Of a DNA stretch of 64,000 nt, positions 8,941 to 17,634 are shown piece by piece (positions within the stretch are counted from its first letter, which is position 1; every line of letters starts with the position of its first letter). The DNA comes from Williamsia sp. DF01-3 (lineage in GTDB: Bacteria > Actinomycetota > Actinomycetes > Mycobacteriales > Mycobacteriaceae): NCBI RefSeq assembly GCF_023051145.1, contig NZ_JALKFS010000005.1:248001-312000 (forward strand), given 5' to 3'. The position numbers and the translations under genes were made by a program. The notes under the pieces were generated by a model. It did not search any database and was not told where the DNA came from. It was given only the letters and a program-made list of their open reading frames with translations.

Positions 8941-9966
8941 TCAGTTCCTTTCGAGCAGTCGGCGTGCGCCTGCGACGATGCGGTCCGCGTCTGGGACATA
9001 CGCCTTTTCGAGCGGGGTGCTGAACGGCACCGGCGTGAACGGCGCCCCGATGCGCAGGACCGGGGCATCGAGGTAGTCGAATGCCTCTTCCTGGATCTGG
9101 GCGGCCACTTCCGCACCGATCCCACCAAAGGTCACTGCCTCGTGGACCACCAGGATGCGGTTCGTCTTGGATGCGGACTTCACGATGGTGGCGGTGTCGA
9201 GCGGCTGGACCGATCGGGGGTCGACCACCTCCACGGAAACACCGGACTGCTCGAGGATGTCGGCTGCCTTGAGTGCTTCGGCCACCATTCGGCCGAACGC
9301 GACGATGGTGACGTCGTCACCTTCGCGCGGTATGGCGGCCTCGCCGAGCGGGATCTCGTAGATCTCTTCGGGTACCTCGCCGCGTGCGCCGAGAAGCACC
9401 TTGTTCAGCATGAAGACCACGGGGTTGTCGTCGCGCACCGCAGACACCATGAGGCCCTTGGCGTCGTACGCGTTGGACGGCATGACCACCTTCAGACCCG
9501 GGGTGTGCGCCAGCCAGCTCTCAAGACTCTGCGAGTGCTGCGCGCCCGCGCTCACACCGGCGCCGTAGGCCACCGCGATCACCATGGGAACTTTGACCTC
9601 GCCGCCGTACATGAACTTCATCTTGGCTGCCTGGTTCACCACCTGGTCGAGCGCAACCGCGAGGAAGTCCATGAACATGATGTCGACGATGGGACGGAGA
9701 CCCCGCGCAGCGGCGCCGACGCCGAGCCCGATGAGGCCCATCTCCGCGATGGGGGTGTCGACCATCCGCCGGTCACCGAACTCGGCGAGCAAGCCGTCGT
9801 ACATGTGGAAGACGCCGCCGTATGCCGCGACGTCCTCGCCGATGACAAAGACGTCCTCGTCTTCGCGCATGATCTGCGCGATGGCCTCGTTGTAGGCCTT
9901 GACGTAGGTTGTCTGACGCGCGGCCGGAGACGTCTCGGTCGCCGTCAATTCTGTTGCAGTAGACAT
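8941..9966 (-). CDS. 2-oxoacid dehydrogenase E1 beta subunit
   Basis: The 341-residue transketolase-type subunit pairs with E1alpha to decarboxylate a 2-oxoacid (or cleave acetoin) using thiamine diphosphate. Visible markers are FVIGEDVAAYGGVF, VDTPIAEMGLIGLGVGAAAR, a YGAGVSAGAQHSQSLESWLAH segment with the conserved histidines, and the C-terminal VVHEAVTFGGIGAEVAAQI. The length is normal for AcoB/BkdA2 proteins. It is 19 bases downstream of E1alpha and two bases before E2. Confidence 0.95.
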   Translation of the reverse strand: MSTATELTATETSPAARQTTYVKAYNEAIAQIMREDEDVFVIGEDVAAYGGVFHMYDGLLAEFGDRRMVDTPIAEMGLIGLGVGAAARGLRPIVDIMFMDFLAVALDQVVNQAAKMKFMYGGEVKVPMVIAVAYGAGVSAGAQHSQSLESWLAHTPGLKVVMPSNAYDAKGLMVSAVRDDNPVVFMLNKVLLGARGEVPEEIYEIPLGEAAIPREGDDVTIVAFGRMVAEALKAADILEQSGVSVEVVDPRSVQPLDTATIVKSASKTNRILVVHEAVTFGGIGAEVAAQIQEEAFDYLDAPVLRIGAPFTPVPFSTPLEKAYVPDADRIVAGARRLLERN

Positions 9967-9985
9967 GTGTTCAGCCTTCTCGGGT

Positions 9986-11053
9986 TCAGTCGCTGTAGAC
10001 GTTCAGGGCGAAGTCGGCCAGGTCCGGGAATGGGCTGTTCTCGGCGAACTTCACGGATTCGGCGATGTCGGCGTCCACCTCGGCCCAGATCTGTGCGAAC
10101 TCGGCCTCGGTGACAACACCTTCGGAGACCGCGCGGGCCTCGAGCAGCTTGATGGCGTCCCGTTCTTTCCAGGCCTCGACCTCTTCGACGGTCCGGTAGG
10201 TTTTGCGCAGGCCCTTGACACCCTGGTGGTCGTAGTACCGATACGTCTTGGCCTCGACCAGCGTCGGACCGCCGCCATTTCGAGCTCGTTCAACGGCGCG
10301 ACCCACCGCGGCACGCACGGCGATGGCATCCATGCCGTCGCAGATCTCGCTGGGGAAACCGTACGCGGGTGCGCGGTCGGCCACGTTCTCGAGCTTCATG
10401 TGGTCGCGCAGTGCGGTGAACTCCGCGTAGCCGTTGTTCTCGCAGACGAACACCACCGGGAGGTTCAGGATCCCGGCCATGTTGGCCGCTTCATGGAAGG
10501 CGCCGATGTTGCTTGCACCGTCACCGAAGAACGGGATGGCAACGGTGTCCTCGCCGCGGTACTTGGCCGCGAACGCAGCCCCGACGGCGATCGGGATTCC
10601 GCCTCCGACAATGCCGTTGGCGCCGAGCATGCCGATGGAGAGGTCGTTGATGTGCATCGAGCCGCCGCGGCCCTTGCAGTAGCCGTCGACCCGGCCGAAC
10701 AGTTCGGCGAACATCTGCCGGAACTGCGCGCCCTTGGCCACGGCGTGACCGTGCCCGCGGTGGGTCGAGGAGATCTGATCGGTGTCACGCAGATTGCTCA
10801 TGGCGCCGGCGGCCACCGCTTCCTGGCCGACGTACAGATGCAGGAAGCCTGGAAGCTTGCCGCCCTCCATGAGGCGACCCGCCTCGGTCTCGAACTGCCG
10901 AATCCGGACCATACGGCGGTGCAGGTCGAGCAGCACTTCTTTGCTCGGGGTGGGGTCATTGGATCCGACGGGCTCAATGGCCTCGCGGGTTGCGTTGGTC
11001 GCGGTCGAAGTCACCACGAGCACCTCTTCTCTCGTTTCGAACCTTGCAGTCAT
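9986..11053 (-). CDS. 2-oxoacid dehydrogenase E1 alpha subunit
   Basis: The 355-residue subunit carries the thiamine-diphosphate motif GDGASNIGAFHEAANMAG and then VVFVCENNGYAEFT. THRGHGH and YCKGRGGSMH are the regions near the active site. It is the first gene of the six-gene leftward operon. The ATG at 11053 gives a 15-residue extension over the alternative GTG start within VVTSTATN; either is possible. Acetoin dehydrogenase alpha (AcoA) is the closest type by overall pattern, but the neighbouring acyl-CoA dehydrogenase and thiolase suggest a branched 2-oxoacid from a catabolic route. Confidence 0.94.
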   Translation of the reverse strand: MTARFETREEVLVVTSTATNATREAIEPVGSNDPTPSKEVLLDLHRRMVRIRQFETEAGRLMEGGKLPGFLHLYVGQEAVAAGAMSNLRDTDQISSTHRGHGHAVAKGAQFRQMFAELFGRVDGYCKGRGGSMHINDLSIGMLGANGIVGGGIPIAVGAAFAAKYRGEDTVAIPFFGDGASNIGAFHEAANMAGILNLPVVFVCENNGYAEFTALRDHMKLENVADRAPAYGFPSEICDGMDAIAVRAAVGRAVERARNGGGPTLVEAKTYRYYDHQGVKGLRKTYRTVEEVEAWKERDAIKLLEARAVSEGVVTEAEFAQIWAEVDADIAESVKFAENSPFPDLADFALNVYSD

Positions 11054-11100
11054 GGACGCCGGGGGCGACTTTGTTTACTTCTTCTGCAGTATCGACCACT

Positions 11101-11120
11101 ACTGTAGCCGAATGTAAGTA
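11101..11120. promoter_or_regulatory. 20-bp element shared with the promoter region at 22544
   Basis: ACTGTAGCCGAATGTAAGTA here and ACTGTAGACGAATACAAGTA at 22544-22563 agree at 17 of 20 positions. Both lie in divergent intergenic regions. Read on the minus strand the element ends in TACAGT, a plausible -10 hexamer for the leftward operons (48 bases before E1alpha). It may be a promoter, an operator or both. Confidence 0.5.
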
Positions 11121-11163
11121 GAATCACTATAAAGTTACTGCAGCAGATCCCCGGCCCAGCGTC

Positions 11164-11173
11164 TTACTTGACT
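11164..11173 (+). promoter_or_regulatory. TTACTTGAC-type upstream motif before the acyl-CoA ligase gene
   Basis: TTACTTGACT occurs 59 bases before the ligase ATG and in the same orientation. Close copies stand upstream of four other genes in this window (16039, 22562, 29912, 51126). It contains a TTGAC-like -35 core, but no convincing -10 lies at the right distance. Confidence 0.35.
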
Positions 11174-11232
11174 TGGTATCCAGTAAATCGCACGATGGGC
11201 GCCTACACGGACGTATTGGAAGGACTGAGTCG

Positions 11233-12780
11233 ATGCTCGACCGAATCCGCGATCGGGCGATGACCGATCCCACCGGCACAGCCCTGGTGGACGACCGCAC
11301 CATCACGACATGGCACGAGGTTCTGGGCATTCTCGAGTCCCTCGGCGAGCGGCTCATCGGTGTGGCCGGCGATCCTGACGAGCGCATTGCGGTGATCGGC
11401 GAGAACAACGTGGAAACCCTGCTCGCGCACGCCGCAGCCATCGGCCGCGGCGTAGGGCCGGTGGCGGTATCCCGCCAGCTCAAGGCGGGTGAGATGGCCG
11501 ACCAGTTGATCGACTCCGGATCCGTCGCGGTGGTCACCGGACCTCTCGGCTTGCAATCGGCGACCGAAGCCGCCGGCAAGGCGAACTTGCGCGCCGTGAT
11601 CGCACACAACGCACCCGCCGCTGACGGCGTTGTCACCTGGGCTGACTTTCTGGACTCTCCCACCACCTCGGGCGCCACAACCGCTCCCGATCAGCGACCC
11701 GCCCGGCCCCCGTTGGTCTACACATCGGGCACAACCGGGCGTGCTCGCGGAACCGAGGTGCACTGGCTGCCCGCGCCCGCGGCGAACGCCGCCGACTTCG
11801 CGTCGGCAGTCGCAGGCCGATCGGGATACCCGACGGGCACCCATCTGGTGGTCGGGCCCTTGCAACACAACGGACCGTTGACGTCGATTCGCCATCTGCT
11901 CTCCGGCCAACCGGTGGTGATCCTCGGCCGTTTCGATCCCGAGCGGACCTTGGAGTTGATCGAGACCCATCGGGTCACCTCCACGTTGATGGTGCCCACA
12001 CACTTCCAGCGCCTGCTGGCCTTGCCCGAAGCCGTGCGAGATCGGTACGACGTCTCGAGCTTGCAGTATGTGGCGCATACGGGTTCGGCCTGTCCACCTG
12101 ACGTGAAGCGCGCGATGATCGACTGGTTCGGGCCAGTACTCATCGAGTCGTACGGCGGCAGCGAGATCGGGACAGTGTGCAAGATCGACTCGGCGGAATG
12201 GCTGGAGCATCCACGCTCCGTCGGCCGGGCCGTGCCGCCGTTCGAAGCTGTTGTCGTGGGCGACGAGGGCACCGAACTCGAGCGCGGCACCGTCGGCGTA
12301 CTGGGATTTCGTACCCCACCCGAACGCGGTGTGGTCTACCACGCTGACCCTGAAAAGACTGCTGCCGCTTACATTTTGCCCGGGGTCGCGACGCTTGGGG
12401 ACGTCGGCTACGTGGACGACGACGGGTACGTCTTCATCACCGACCGGGTGGCCGACATGGTGGTGTCCGGCGGAGTGAACCTGTACCCGGCCGAGAGTGA
12501 GCGAGTGCTGCTGACCCATCCGGACGTCGCCGAGGTCGCCGTGATCGGTGTGCCGGACGGTGATCTCGGCGAGGCGCTCCTTGCGCTTGTTGTTCCCGTA
12601 CAGGGTATTTCGCTGGACGTCGAGGCCCTCGCCGCGTTCGCCAAGGAGTCGATGGCCTCGTACAAGTGCCCCAAAAAATACGTGGTCGTCGACGAGCTGG
12701 CACGAAACGCGATGGGCAAACTCGACAAGAAGGCCCTGCGCGCCCCCTATTGGGCCACCGGCCGCACGATAGCGGGCTGA
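11233..12780 (+). CDS. AMP-forming acyl-CoA ligase (FadD-like)
   Basis: The 515-residue enzyme adenylates a carboxylic acid with ATP and transfers it to CoA. Motifs in order: the P-loop PLVYTSGTTGRARGTE (about residues 157-172), IESYGGSEIG (about 310), GDVGYVDDDGYVFITDR (about 390-406), VSGGVNLYPAE and the C-terminal catalytic Lys in NAMGKLDKKALR. ATG 11233 follows GGAAGGA; a longer TTG-initiated frame is less likely. It is divergent from the E1-E2-thiolase operon and probably activates the acid that the operon then degrades. Confidence 0.92.
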   Translation: MLDRIRDRAMTDPTGTALVDDRTITTWHEVLGILESLGERLIGVAGDPDERIAVIGENNVETLLAHAAAIGRGVGPVAVSRQLKAGEMADQLIDSGSVAVVTGPLGLQSATEAAGKANLRAVIAHNAPAADGVVTWADFLDSPTTSGATTAPDQRPARPPLVYTSGTTGRARGTEVHWLPAPAANAADFASAVAGRSGYPTGTHLVVGPLQHNGPLTSIRHLLSGQPVVILGRFDPERTLELIETHRVTSTLMVPTHFQRLLALPEAVRDRYDVSSLQYVAHTGSACPPDVKRAMIDWFGPVLIESYGGSEIGTVCKIDSAEWLEHPRSVGRAVPPFEAVVVGDEGTELERGTVGVLGFRTPPERGVVYHADPEKTAAAYILPGVATLGDVGYVDDDGYVFITDRVADMVVSGGVNLYPAESERVLLTHPDVAEVAVIGVPDGDLGEALLALVVPVQGISLDVEALAAFAKESMASYKCPKKYVVVDELARNAMGKLDKKALRAPYWATGRTIAG

Positions 12781-12826
12781 GTCACCTGTTCCTCCGTACG
12801 ACCTTGATGCTCTTCGAAAGGCACCG

Positions 12827-13426
12827 ATGATCGAGATCCTGTTCGTCCGGCATGGCCAACCCGTGTCGGGGGTTCGTGATCCCGTCCTGGCGCCCGAGGA
12901 GATCGCCGATGCCGGCAAACTCGCCGAATGGTTGCGACACGAGACGGTCGATGCGATCGTCTCCAGTCCTCTGGCCCGCGCGCGTGAAACCGCTGACACC
13001 ATCGCAGCCGGGTTGGGCCGCGAGGTGGACCTTGTCCTCGAGGATCTTCGTGAGTGGGACGACGACATCAGCCCTGAAGACTATGTCGCCCTCGAAGACA
13101 TGGAACCGGACGATCCCCGGCTACTCGCCGTGGCGGCCGGCCGGTTCGAAGACTATGTGCCGCAACTCGATCTGCCGAAGTTCCGTGCCCGCGCCAGGAG
13201 TGCGATGGAGCAGGTGATCGACCATTATGGATCGGGACGGGTTGTGGTGGTCGCCCACGGCGGCATCCTCAACGCAGCGATCGCGGACGTACTGGAGATG
13301 TCGAAGACGTTCTGGCACAACCCCGCCTACACCTCCGTGGCCCGGCTGCGCCGACTCGATTCCGGTGTCACCGTTGTTGATGCCATCAACGACACCGCCC
13401 ACCTGCGTGGCACGGTGAACCCATGA
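12827..13426 (+). CDS. Histidine phosphatase family protein (first of a tandem pair)
   Basis: The 199-residue protein has the branch-1 phosphoglycerate-mutase/acid-phosphatase signature: the phospho-accepting His in LFVRHGQPV (residues 5-13), the second Arg in SSPLARARETADTI and the late His in VVVAHGGILNAAI. Such enzymes form a phosphohistidine intermediate and hydrolyse small phospho-esters. It begins 46 bases after the acyl-CoA ligase with GAAAGG in front, and its stop overlaps the ATG of the next, related gene (ATGA), so the pair is translationally coupled. Confidence 0.9.
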   Translation: MIEILFVRHGQPVSGVRDPVLAPEEIADAGKLAEWLRHETVDAIVSSPLARARETADTIAAGLGREVDLVLEDLREWDDDISPEDYVALEDMEPDDPRLLAVAAGRFEDYVPQLDLPKFRARARSAMEQVIDHYGSGRVVVVAHGGILNAAIADVLEMSKTFWHNPAYTSVARLRRLDSGVTVVDAINDTAHLRGTVNP

Positions 13427-14067
13427 CACAGGTCGACAACACGGTCACCGCCGCCGCAGACACCACCGCCCCCGACACCATCGCCACAGCCAGCCAGATC
13501 ATCCTGGTCCGCCATGGACTACCCGGAGGCCCCGCGGTGGCCGACCCCTCACTGGGCGCCGAGGGTGTCGCCCAAGCCCGGCGTCTCGCCGAATGGCTGA
13601 GGGCGGAGCCGGTGGCCCAGTTCGTCTCCAGCCACTACGCCCGAGCACACGAAACCGCACTGCTGGCAGCGCAGCCGCACGCACTGGAAGTGCACGTGGA
13701 CAAGCGGCTTCGCGAATGGGACAGCGATCGCACCACATACGCCACGCCCGAGGCCATCGCGGCCACGCCACGGGGGAAAGCCTTCGCGGAGGGCCGATAT
13801 GACGAGTTCATCCCCGACTACGACAAAGTCGCGACAGCGGCCCGCATGCGAGCGGCGGTGACCGAGGCAGCAGAGCGGGCACCAGGCCAGCTGACCGTCA
13901 TCGTGTCCCACGGCGGCGTGATCAACACTCTGCTGACCGACATCCTGCAGGCCCCTTCACCGTTCTTCTTCAACCCCGGCTACACCTCGATGACCCGCGT
14001 CGCGGTGCTGCGGTCGGGCAGGTTTGTCATCCAATCCGTGAATGAGACCGCGCACCTGCGGGTTTAG
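13423..14067 (+). CDS. Histidine phosphatase family protein (second of a tandem pair)
   Basis: The 214-residue product is a paralogue of the preceding gene: ILVRHGLPGGPAVADPSLG holds the RHG nucleophile, SSHYARAHETALLA the second Arg, and VIVSHGGVINTLLTDIL the second His. It has an extra 25-residue Thr/Ala-rich N-terminus. The ATG overlaps the upstream stop by 4 bases. Tandem duplication followed by divergence is the simplest explanation; the two may form a heterodimer. A third family member lies at 27490 on the other strand. Confidence 0.88.
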   Translation: MTQVDNTVTAAADTTAPDTIATASQIILVRHGLPGGPAVADPSLGAEGVAQARRLAEWLRAEPVAQFVSSHYARAHETALLAAQPHALEVHVDKRLREWDSDRTTYATPEAIAATPRGKAFAEGRYDEFIPDYDKVATAARMRAAVTEAAERAPGQLTVIVSHGGVINTLLTDILQAPSPFFFNPGYTSMTRVAVLRSGRFVIQSVNETAHLRV

Positions 14068-14136
14068 CAGGTCAGCTGCGCCTGAGAACTCCGGCGAGCC
14101 CAACTCGGCGGGGATTGTCAGACCCCTCCGATACAC

Positions 14137-14152
14137 TCGAACACATGTTCGG
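14137..14152. promoter_or_regulatory. LexA (SOS) box overlapping the HNH gene start codon
   Basis: TCGAACACATGTTCGG matches the mycobacterial/actinobacterial LexA consensus TCGAAC-N4-GTTCGA at 11 of the 12 fixed positions. The proposed ATG (14145-14147) lies inside the box. DUF222/13E12 genes are known LexA targets in Mycobacterium tuberculosis, which supports the call. Confidence 0.8.
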
Positions 14153-16037
14153 GGGGACAAAATCAGAGCAAGAACGGGCAACCGGAATCGTGGCCGCGGC
14201 GGTGTTGCGGCCCAATGAGCTGCTGCGTAACGCCGAGGCAGCGGTTGCAGGCCAGGCCTACTTGGAGTGGGCGCGTTACGACGCTGCCGCACAGATGCAT
14301 CGGCAACTCGTCGAGCCACATGAGGACACGGCGGTTGCGCTGAGGGCGCTCGACCCATTCGCCGTCTGCGCGGCTCGCTTGGCAGCTGCGCAGCAGATCA
14401 CACAGCAGGGTGCCGAGCACCACCTGTCGCGAGCATTGGCTCTGCGAGACCGGCTACCGGCAGTCAACGAACAACTGCGGCAAGGACGGGTTGCAGCGCA
14501 TCACATCGCGACGATCGTCTCGAGGACCGACCTGATCGACGGGTCAGCGTTCATGGCCGGCATCGACCACGAGATAGCCGGCCACCTGCAACGACCCGGA
14601 TCGTGGTCGAAGAACCGCATGCGAGACATGGTCGACGCCACGATATTTCGCCGTGACCCTGACCTCGTCCGGCACGATCGGGAAGACGCGAAGAACAAGC
14701 GCGGCGTGTGGTCGAACAACATCGAGCACGGAATGTCCGCCATCGACGCGGTCGCGAGCGCCGAAGAGACCGCCATGATCATGGCGCGCCTCGAGAAGCT
14801 GGCGATGTCGGTCTGCAAGGCCGATCCACGGCGCAAGTCCGACCGGATGGCCGACGCTCTGTTCGCAGTGGTGATGGCCCGCGAGTTCTACTGCCAGTGC
14901 CCCAACGACCCGAAGCACCCCTGCACAGCCAACATTCGTACGGTCCCGACCCACGAGGCGGTGGCTTCTGGGATCGACGTGAAGATCATTCTTCACGTGA
15001 TCGCTGATCAAGCAACCGTCGACGGCAGCGCAGACAGCCCCGGATACCTCGCCGGACATGGAGTGATCAGTGGGGACCATGTACGCGACATCGCCACCAG
15101 ACCTGAAATCGTCGCACGTCCTATGGGGAACGAGTACCGGGAGGTCGATCAGGCAGAAGCATCGGCCGATGTCGCTCACAATCAGGATGTCGACGATCCT
15201 CGTCTTGACGACGACACCTGGTTGGGTCGCGACCGCGAAACTCCCGATTTGATGGCCGACAAGCACGCAGTCCCGAACGCATTCGTGCCCGAACGCACGG
15301 ACGCTGTGCCACGCGAGGCCGATGGCGAGTCGTCTGCGGGATCAGCCATGCCCCCTCCCCGCTCGGCACCACAATCTCCCGCATCTGCAGATGACCTCAC
15401 CCCGCGGACGTTGTATCGCCGGGCGCCACACAGCATTCCGAGCGTCGACGTCGGAGGTACGCCGGACGCCGTCGAACCGCCTTATGTGCAGGCCGTTCCA
15501 CTGCCTGTCGTACAACCAGGCGACTCGTACAGGCCATCCGCAGTCGCAGACAGCTACATACGCATCCGCGACTGCTATTGCACGTGGCCTGGCTGCGACC
15601 GCAAGGCCTGGGGTGCCGACCTCGACCACACGCACGAGTACAACCACGACAATCCAGTTGCCGGAGGGACCACCCACCCAGCTCACATGAAGGTCCTCTG
15701 CCGTTTCCACCATCTGCTCAAGACCTATTCAGACTGGCTCGACGACCAGCACCCGGACACGCGCAACGGTCGCACCCGGCTCGTCTTCACCACGCCTGAA
15801 GGGCGCACCTATCGCGGCCCAGCCTGGACCGGCGAAGACCTGTTCCCGGTGCTCGCGCGTCTCGTCTGGGACGCCGGCCCTGTGCCCCGCAGGCACCCAT
15901 CGTCTCTGTCGCCACCATTCACGGACAGCCGACAGAAGACGCGTACCGCTGCCAAACATGCACGCCGTCAACAGGAGAGGGAACGAAACCGCCGTCGAAG
16001 TCAGGGGGCGGACGAGCTCGCTCCACCACCCTTCTGA
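14145..16037 (+). CDS. HNH endonuclease with DUF222 domain (13E12 repeat family)
   Basis: The 630-residue protein has an N-terminal helical DUF222 domain (to about residue 330), an acidic, proline-rich linker, and a C-terminal HNH nuclease at about 477-520: CTWPGCDRKAWGADLDHTHE with zinc-binding cysteines and the DLDH core, then GGTTHPAHMKVLCRFHH. This family is multi-copy in mycobacteria and relatives; its biological role is unsettled, though HNH sequence implies DNA cleavage. The ATG at 14145 is chosen because it sits within a LexA box, as in homologues; a TTG at 14115 is the alternative. SOS induction is therefore likely. It stands alone between phosphatase and mycothiol-type genes. Confidence 0.93.
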   Translation: MFGGTKSEQERATGIVAAAVLRPNELLRNAEAAVAGQAYLEWARYDAAAQMHRQLVEPHEDTAVALRALDPFAVCAARLAAAQQITQQGAEHHLSRALALRDRLPAVNEQLRQGRVAAHHIATIVSRTDLIDGSAFMAGIDHEIAGHLQRPGSWSKNRMRDMVDATIFRRDPDLVRHDREDAKNKRGVWSNNIEHGMSAIDAVASAEETAMIMARLEKLAMSVCKADPRRKSDRMADALFAVVMAREFYCQCPNDPKHPCTANIRTVPTHEAVASGIDVKIILHVIADQATVDGSADSPGYLAGHGVISGDHVRDIATRPEIVARPMGNEYREVDQAEASADVAHNQDVDDPRLDDDTWLGRDRETPDLMADKHAVPNAFVPERTDAVPREADGESSAGSAMPPPRSAPQSPASADDLTPRTLYRRAPHSIPSVDVGGTPDAVEPPYVQAVPLPVVQPGDSYRPSAVADSYIRIRDCYCTWPGCDRKAWGADLDHTHEYNHDNPVAGGTTHPAHMKVLCRFHHLLKTYSDWLDDQHPDTRNGRTRLVFTTPEGRTYRGPAWTGEDLFPVLARLVWDAGPVPRRHPSSLSPPFTDSRQKTRTAAKHARRQQERERNRRRSQGADELAPPPF

Positions 16038-16038
16038 G

Positions 16039-16048
16039 TTACTTGACA
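16039..16048 (+). promoter_or_regulatory. TTACTTGACA upstream motif
   Basis: This copy starts directly after the HNH stop codon and 79 bases before the next ATG. It includes a perfect TTGACA -35-like hexamer, but no clear -10 is found 16-18 bases downstream. It is one of five similar elements in intergenic spaces here. Confidence 0.35.
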
Positions 16049-16127
16049 ACGCCACCTGTTTGTTGGTTGACTGTCGATATTGAGACGCGCGTCACAGCGT
16101 GTGCGTCGTTCGCCAAGGGAGTCCCCC

Positions 16128-16922
16128 ATGAGCACAGCCGGTTTGGTCGCGAGCAAGAAACTCGCCGAAAGGTACGCGGACGTTGTCCGCAGCCTCACGG
16201 CCGCCGAGTGGGATGCACCAAGCCGATGTGCCGGATGGTCAGTGAAAGACCTGGTGGCACACACGGGTTCGAACTTCAAGGTGATGGTGGATCCCCCGGC
16301 CGAGGACCCCGGAGCACCGACGCCATCCACCGCCGAGGAGATGCAGGAACTACTCGTGGCGCAACGCCGCGACTGGACCAGCATCCAGGTCGCCGACGAG
16401 TTCCTGAGCAACGCCGACGGCGCCATGGGCGTGCTGGAAATGATGCAACAAGACGGTGTGGCAAGTACCCCGATGACCATGACAGACCTGGGAACGTATC
16501 AGAGCCACCAACTTTCGGACGCCTTTGCGTTCGACATGTGGTGCCACATGTACGTGGATCTGCTGGCACCCGAAGGCCCGGTCACTCGCCCGGTCGCCGA
16601 AGCCGACAACGAGGTGCTGAGCGCTGCGATCGGCTGGATGTGGGACGGGCTGCCGCAGATGTGCAAGCCGGTCAGTTCGGTGCTCGACCGCCCGCTGGGC
16701 GTCCGTCTTTCCGGCCCGGGCGGCGGCGAGTGGACCCTTCGACCAGGTTCCGACCTGCTCGTCGTCGAGACCGGAATTGCCGACGCAGACACCGTGATCG
16801 CATCTACCGCAACGTCTTTTGTGATGTGGGGCACAACTCGCACACCCTGGCGTGACCACGTATCCATCGACGGTGACTCGGATTTCGCTGCGACCGTACT
16901 GGACACAGTCAACATCGTGTGA
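16128..16922 (+). CDS. Maleylpyruvate-isomerase/DinB-fold mycothiol-type protein
   Basis: The 264-residue protein has the N-terminal four-helix metal-binding domain of mycothiol-dependent maleylpyruvate isomerase: LTAAEWDAPSRCAGWSVKDL followed by VAHT, with the metal-ligand His, and a second His-containing helix (QSHQLSDAFAFDMWCHMYVD). The C-terminal part resembles the SCP-like MDMPI domain, ending in SIDGDSDFAATVLDTVNI. Members use mycothiol, or are thiol-S-transferases of unknown substrate. AAGGGA precedes the ATG by 7 bases. Monocistronic by layout. Confidence 0.8.
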   Translation: MSTAGLVASKKLAERYADVVRSLTAAEWDAPSRCAGWSVKDLVAHTGSNFKVMVDPPAEDPGAPTPSTAEEMQELLVAQRRDWTSIQVADEFLSNADGAMGVLEMMQQDGVASTPMTMTDLGTYQSHQLSDAFAFDMWCHMYVDLLAPEGPVTRPVAEADNEVLSAAIGWMWDGLPQMCKPVSSVLDRPLGVRLSGPGGGEWTLRPGSDLLVVETGIADADTVIASTATSFVMWGTTRTPWRDHVSIDGDSDFAATVLDTVNIV

Positions 16923-17061
16923 CGTGCGACCCCCTGGGGTCCGAAACGGTTTGCCCGTGCGCAACGATGGGTACAGCGAGCGTGATCAACCGGGTTCTGC
17001 CCATGTGCCCGGTGATCTGACCCCGCTGCTGTCACTCACCCACCACTTTTAGGGCTCGCAC

Positions 17062-17634
17062 ATGGGATCCATCCGGAAACGCCGCTTCGCTGCGTGCACT
17101 TTTGTCGGCCTCGTCGGCGCAACACTCATCGGTGGAGGTATCGCCAACGGCGATCTGCCCATGAACCTGTCGATCTCTGGCCAGTCGTCGCTGGCGACGA
17201 TCTCGTCGGGCACCGCACAGAACGTCACCCTGTTCGCCCGGGAGGTGGACACCACCACCGAGGGAAATCTGCCCAGCGCCGCCATCAGCATGGAGTCCGC
17301 GCAACTGACCGACGTGTGCCTCTCGACTGTGGCACACGGCCTTCCATTTATCGGTGACGTGACCATGTACATCCGGGTTCCGGGCAACAACACAACCGTG
17401 GACAACCTGGTTGTCGATGCCTCCTCCGTGGGAGGGTCCGTGAAGGCGGGACCGGCGCAGCTCGGACTCGACGTCTCCGCGACGGGTCAGGCCGAGGGCG
17501 TGATAACAGCCGGGAAGACGGCGGCGAACGCGACGATGACGCAAGCCCGCATCGACGTCATCTCCCTGAACGCCCGCGCGGTGTCGATGAAGAACTTCAC
17601 CATCGACGTCGACAAGGGATCCACGACTTGCTGA
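17062..17634 (+). CDS. DUF6230 family exported protein
   Basis: The 190-residue product begins with a basic stretch (MGSIRKRRF) and a hydrophobic segment (about 10-30) that looks like a signal peptide or anchor, followed by a beta-rich domain (MNLSISGQSSLATISSG, VTMYIRVPG). Two cysteines (LTDVCLST and the C-terminal TTC) may form a disulfide. DUF6230 genes are regularly paired with DUF6114 genes in actinobacteria, as here; the function is unknown. Its stop overlaps the next start by 7 bases. Confidence 0.8.
   Translation: MGSIRKRRFAACTFVGLVGATLIGGGIANGDLPMNLSISGQSSLATISSGTAQNVTLFAREVDTTTEGNLPSAAISMESAQLTDVCLSTVAHGLPFIGDVTMYIRVPGNNTTVDNLVVDASSVGGSVKAGPAQLGLDVSATGQAEGVITAGKTAANATMTQARIDVISLNARAVSMKNFTIDVDKGSTTC

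Noticed and set aside
11203-13068. Open frame of 621 codons on the - strand
   Set aside because: Antisense to the acyl-CoA ligase, whose motifs are complete; no domain in the antisense translation.
14037-14144. TTG at 14115 as an upstream start for the HNH gene
   Set aside because: No ribosome site, and the ATG within the LexA box agrees with the layout known for this family.
16928-16941. GACCCC-CT-GGGGTC palindrome after the mycothiol-type gene
   Set aside because: A two-base spacer cannot form a hairpin loop without losing pairs, and there is no sign of an operator context.
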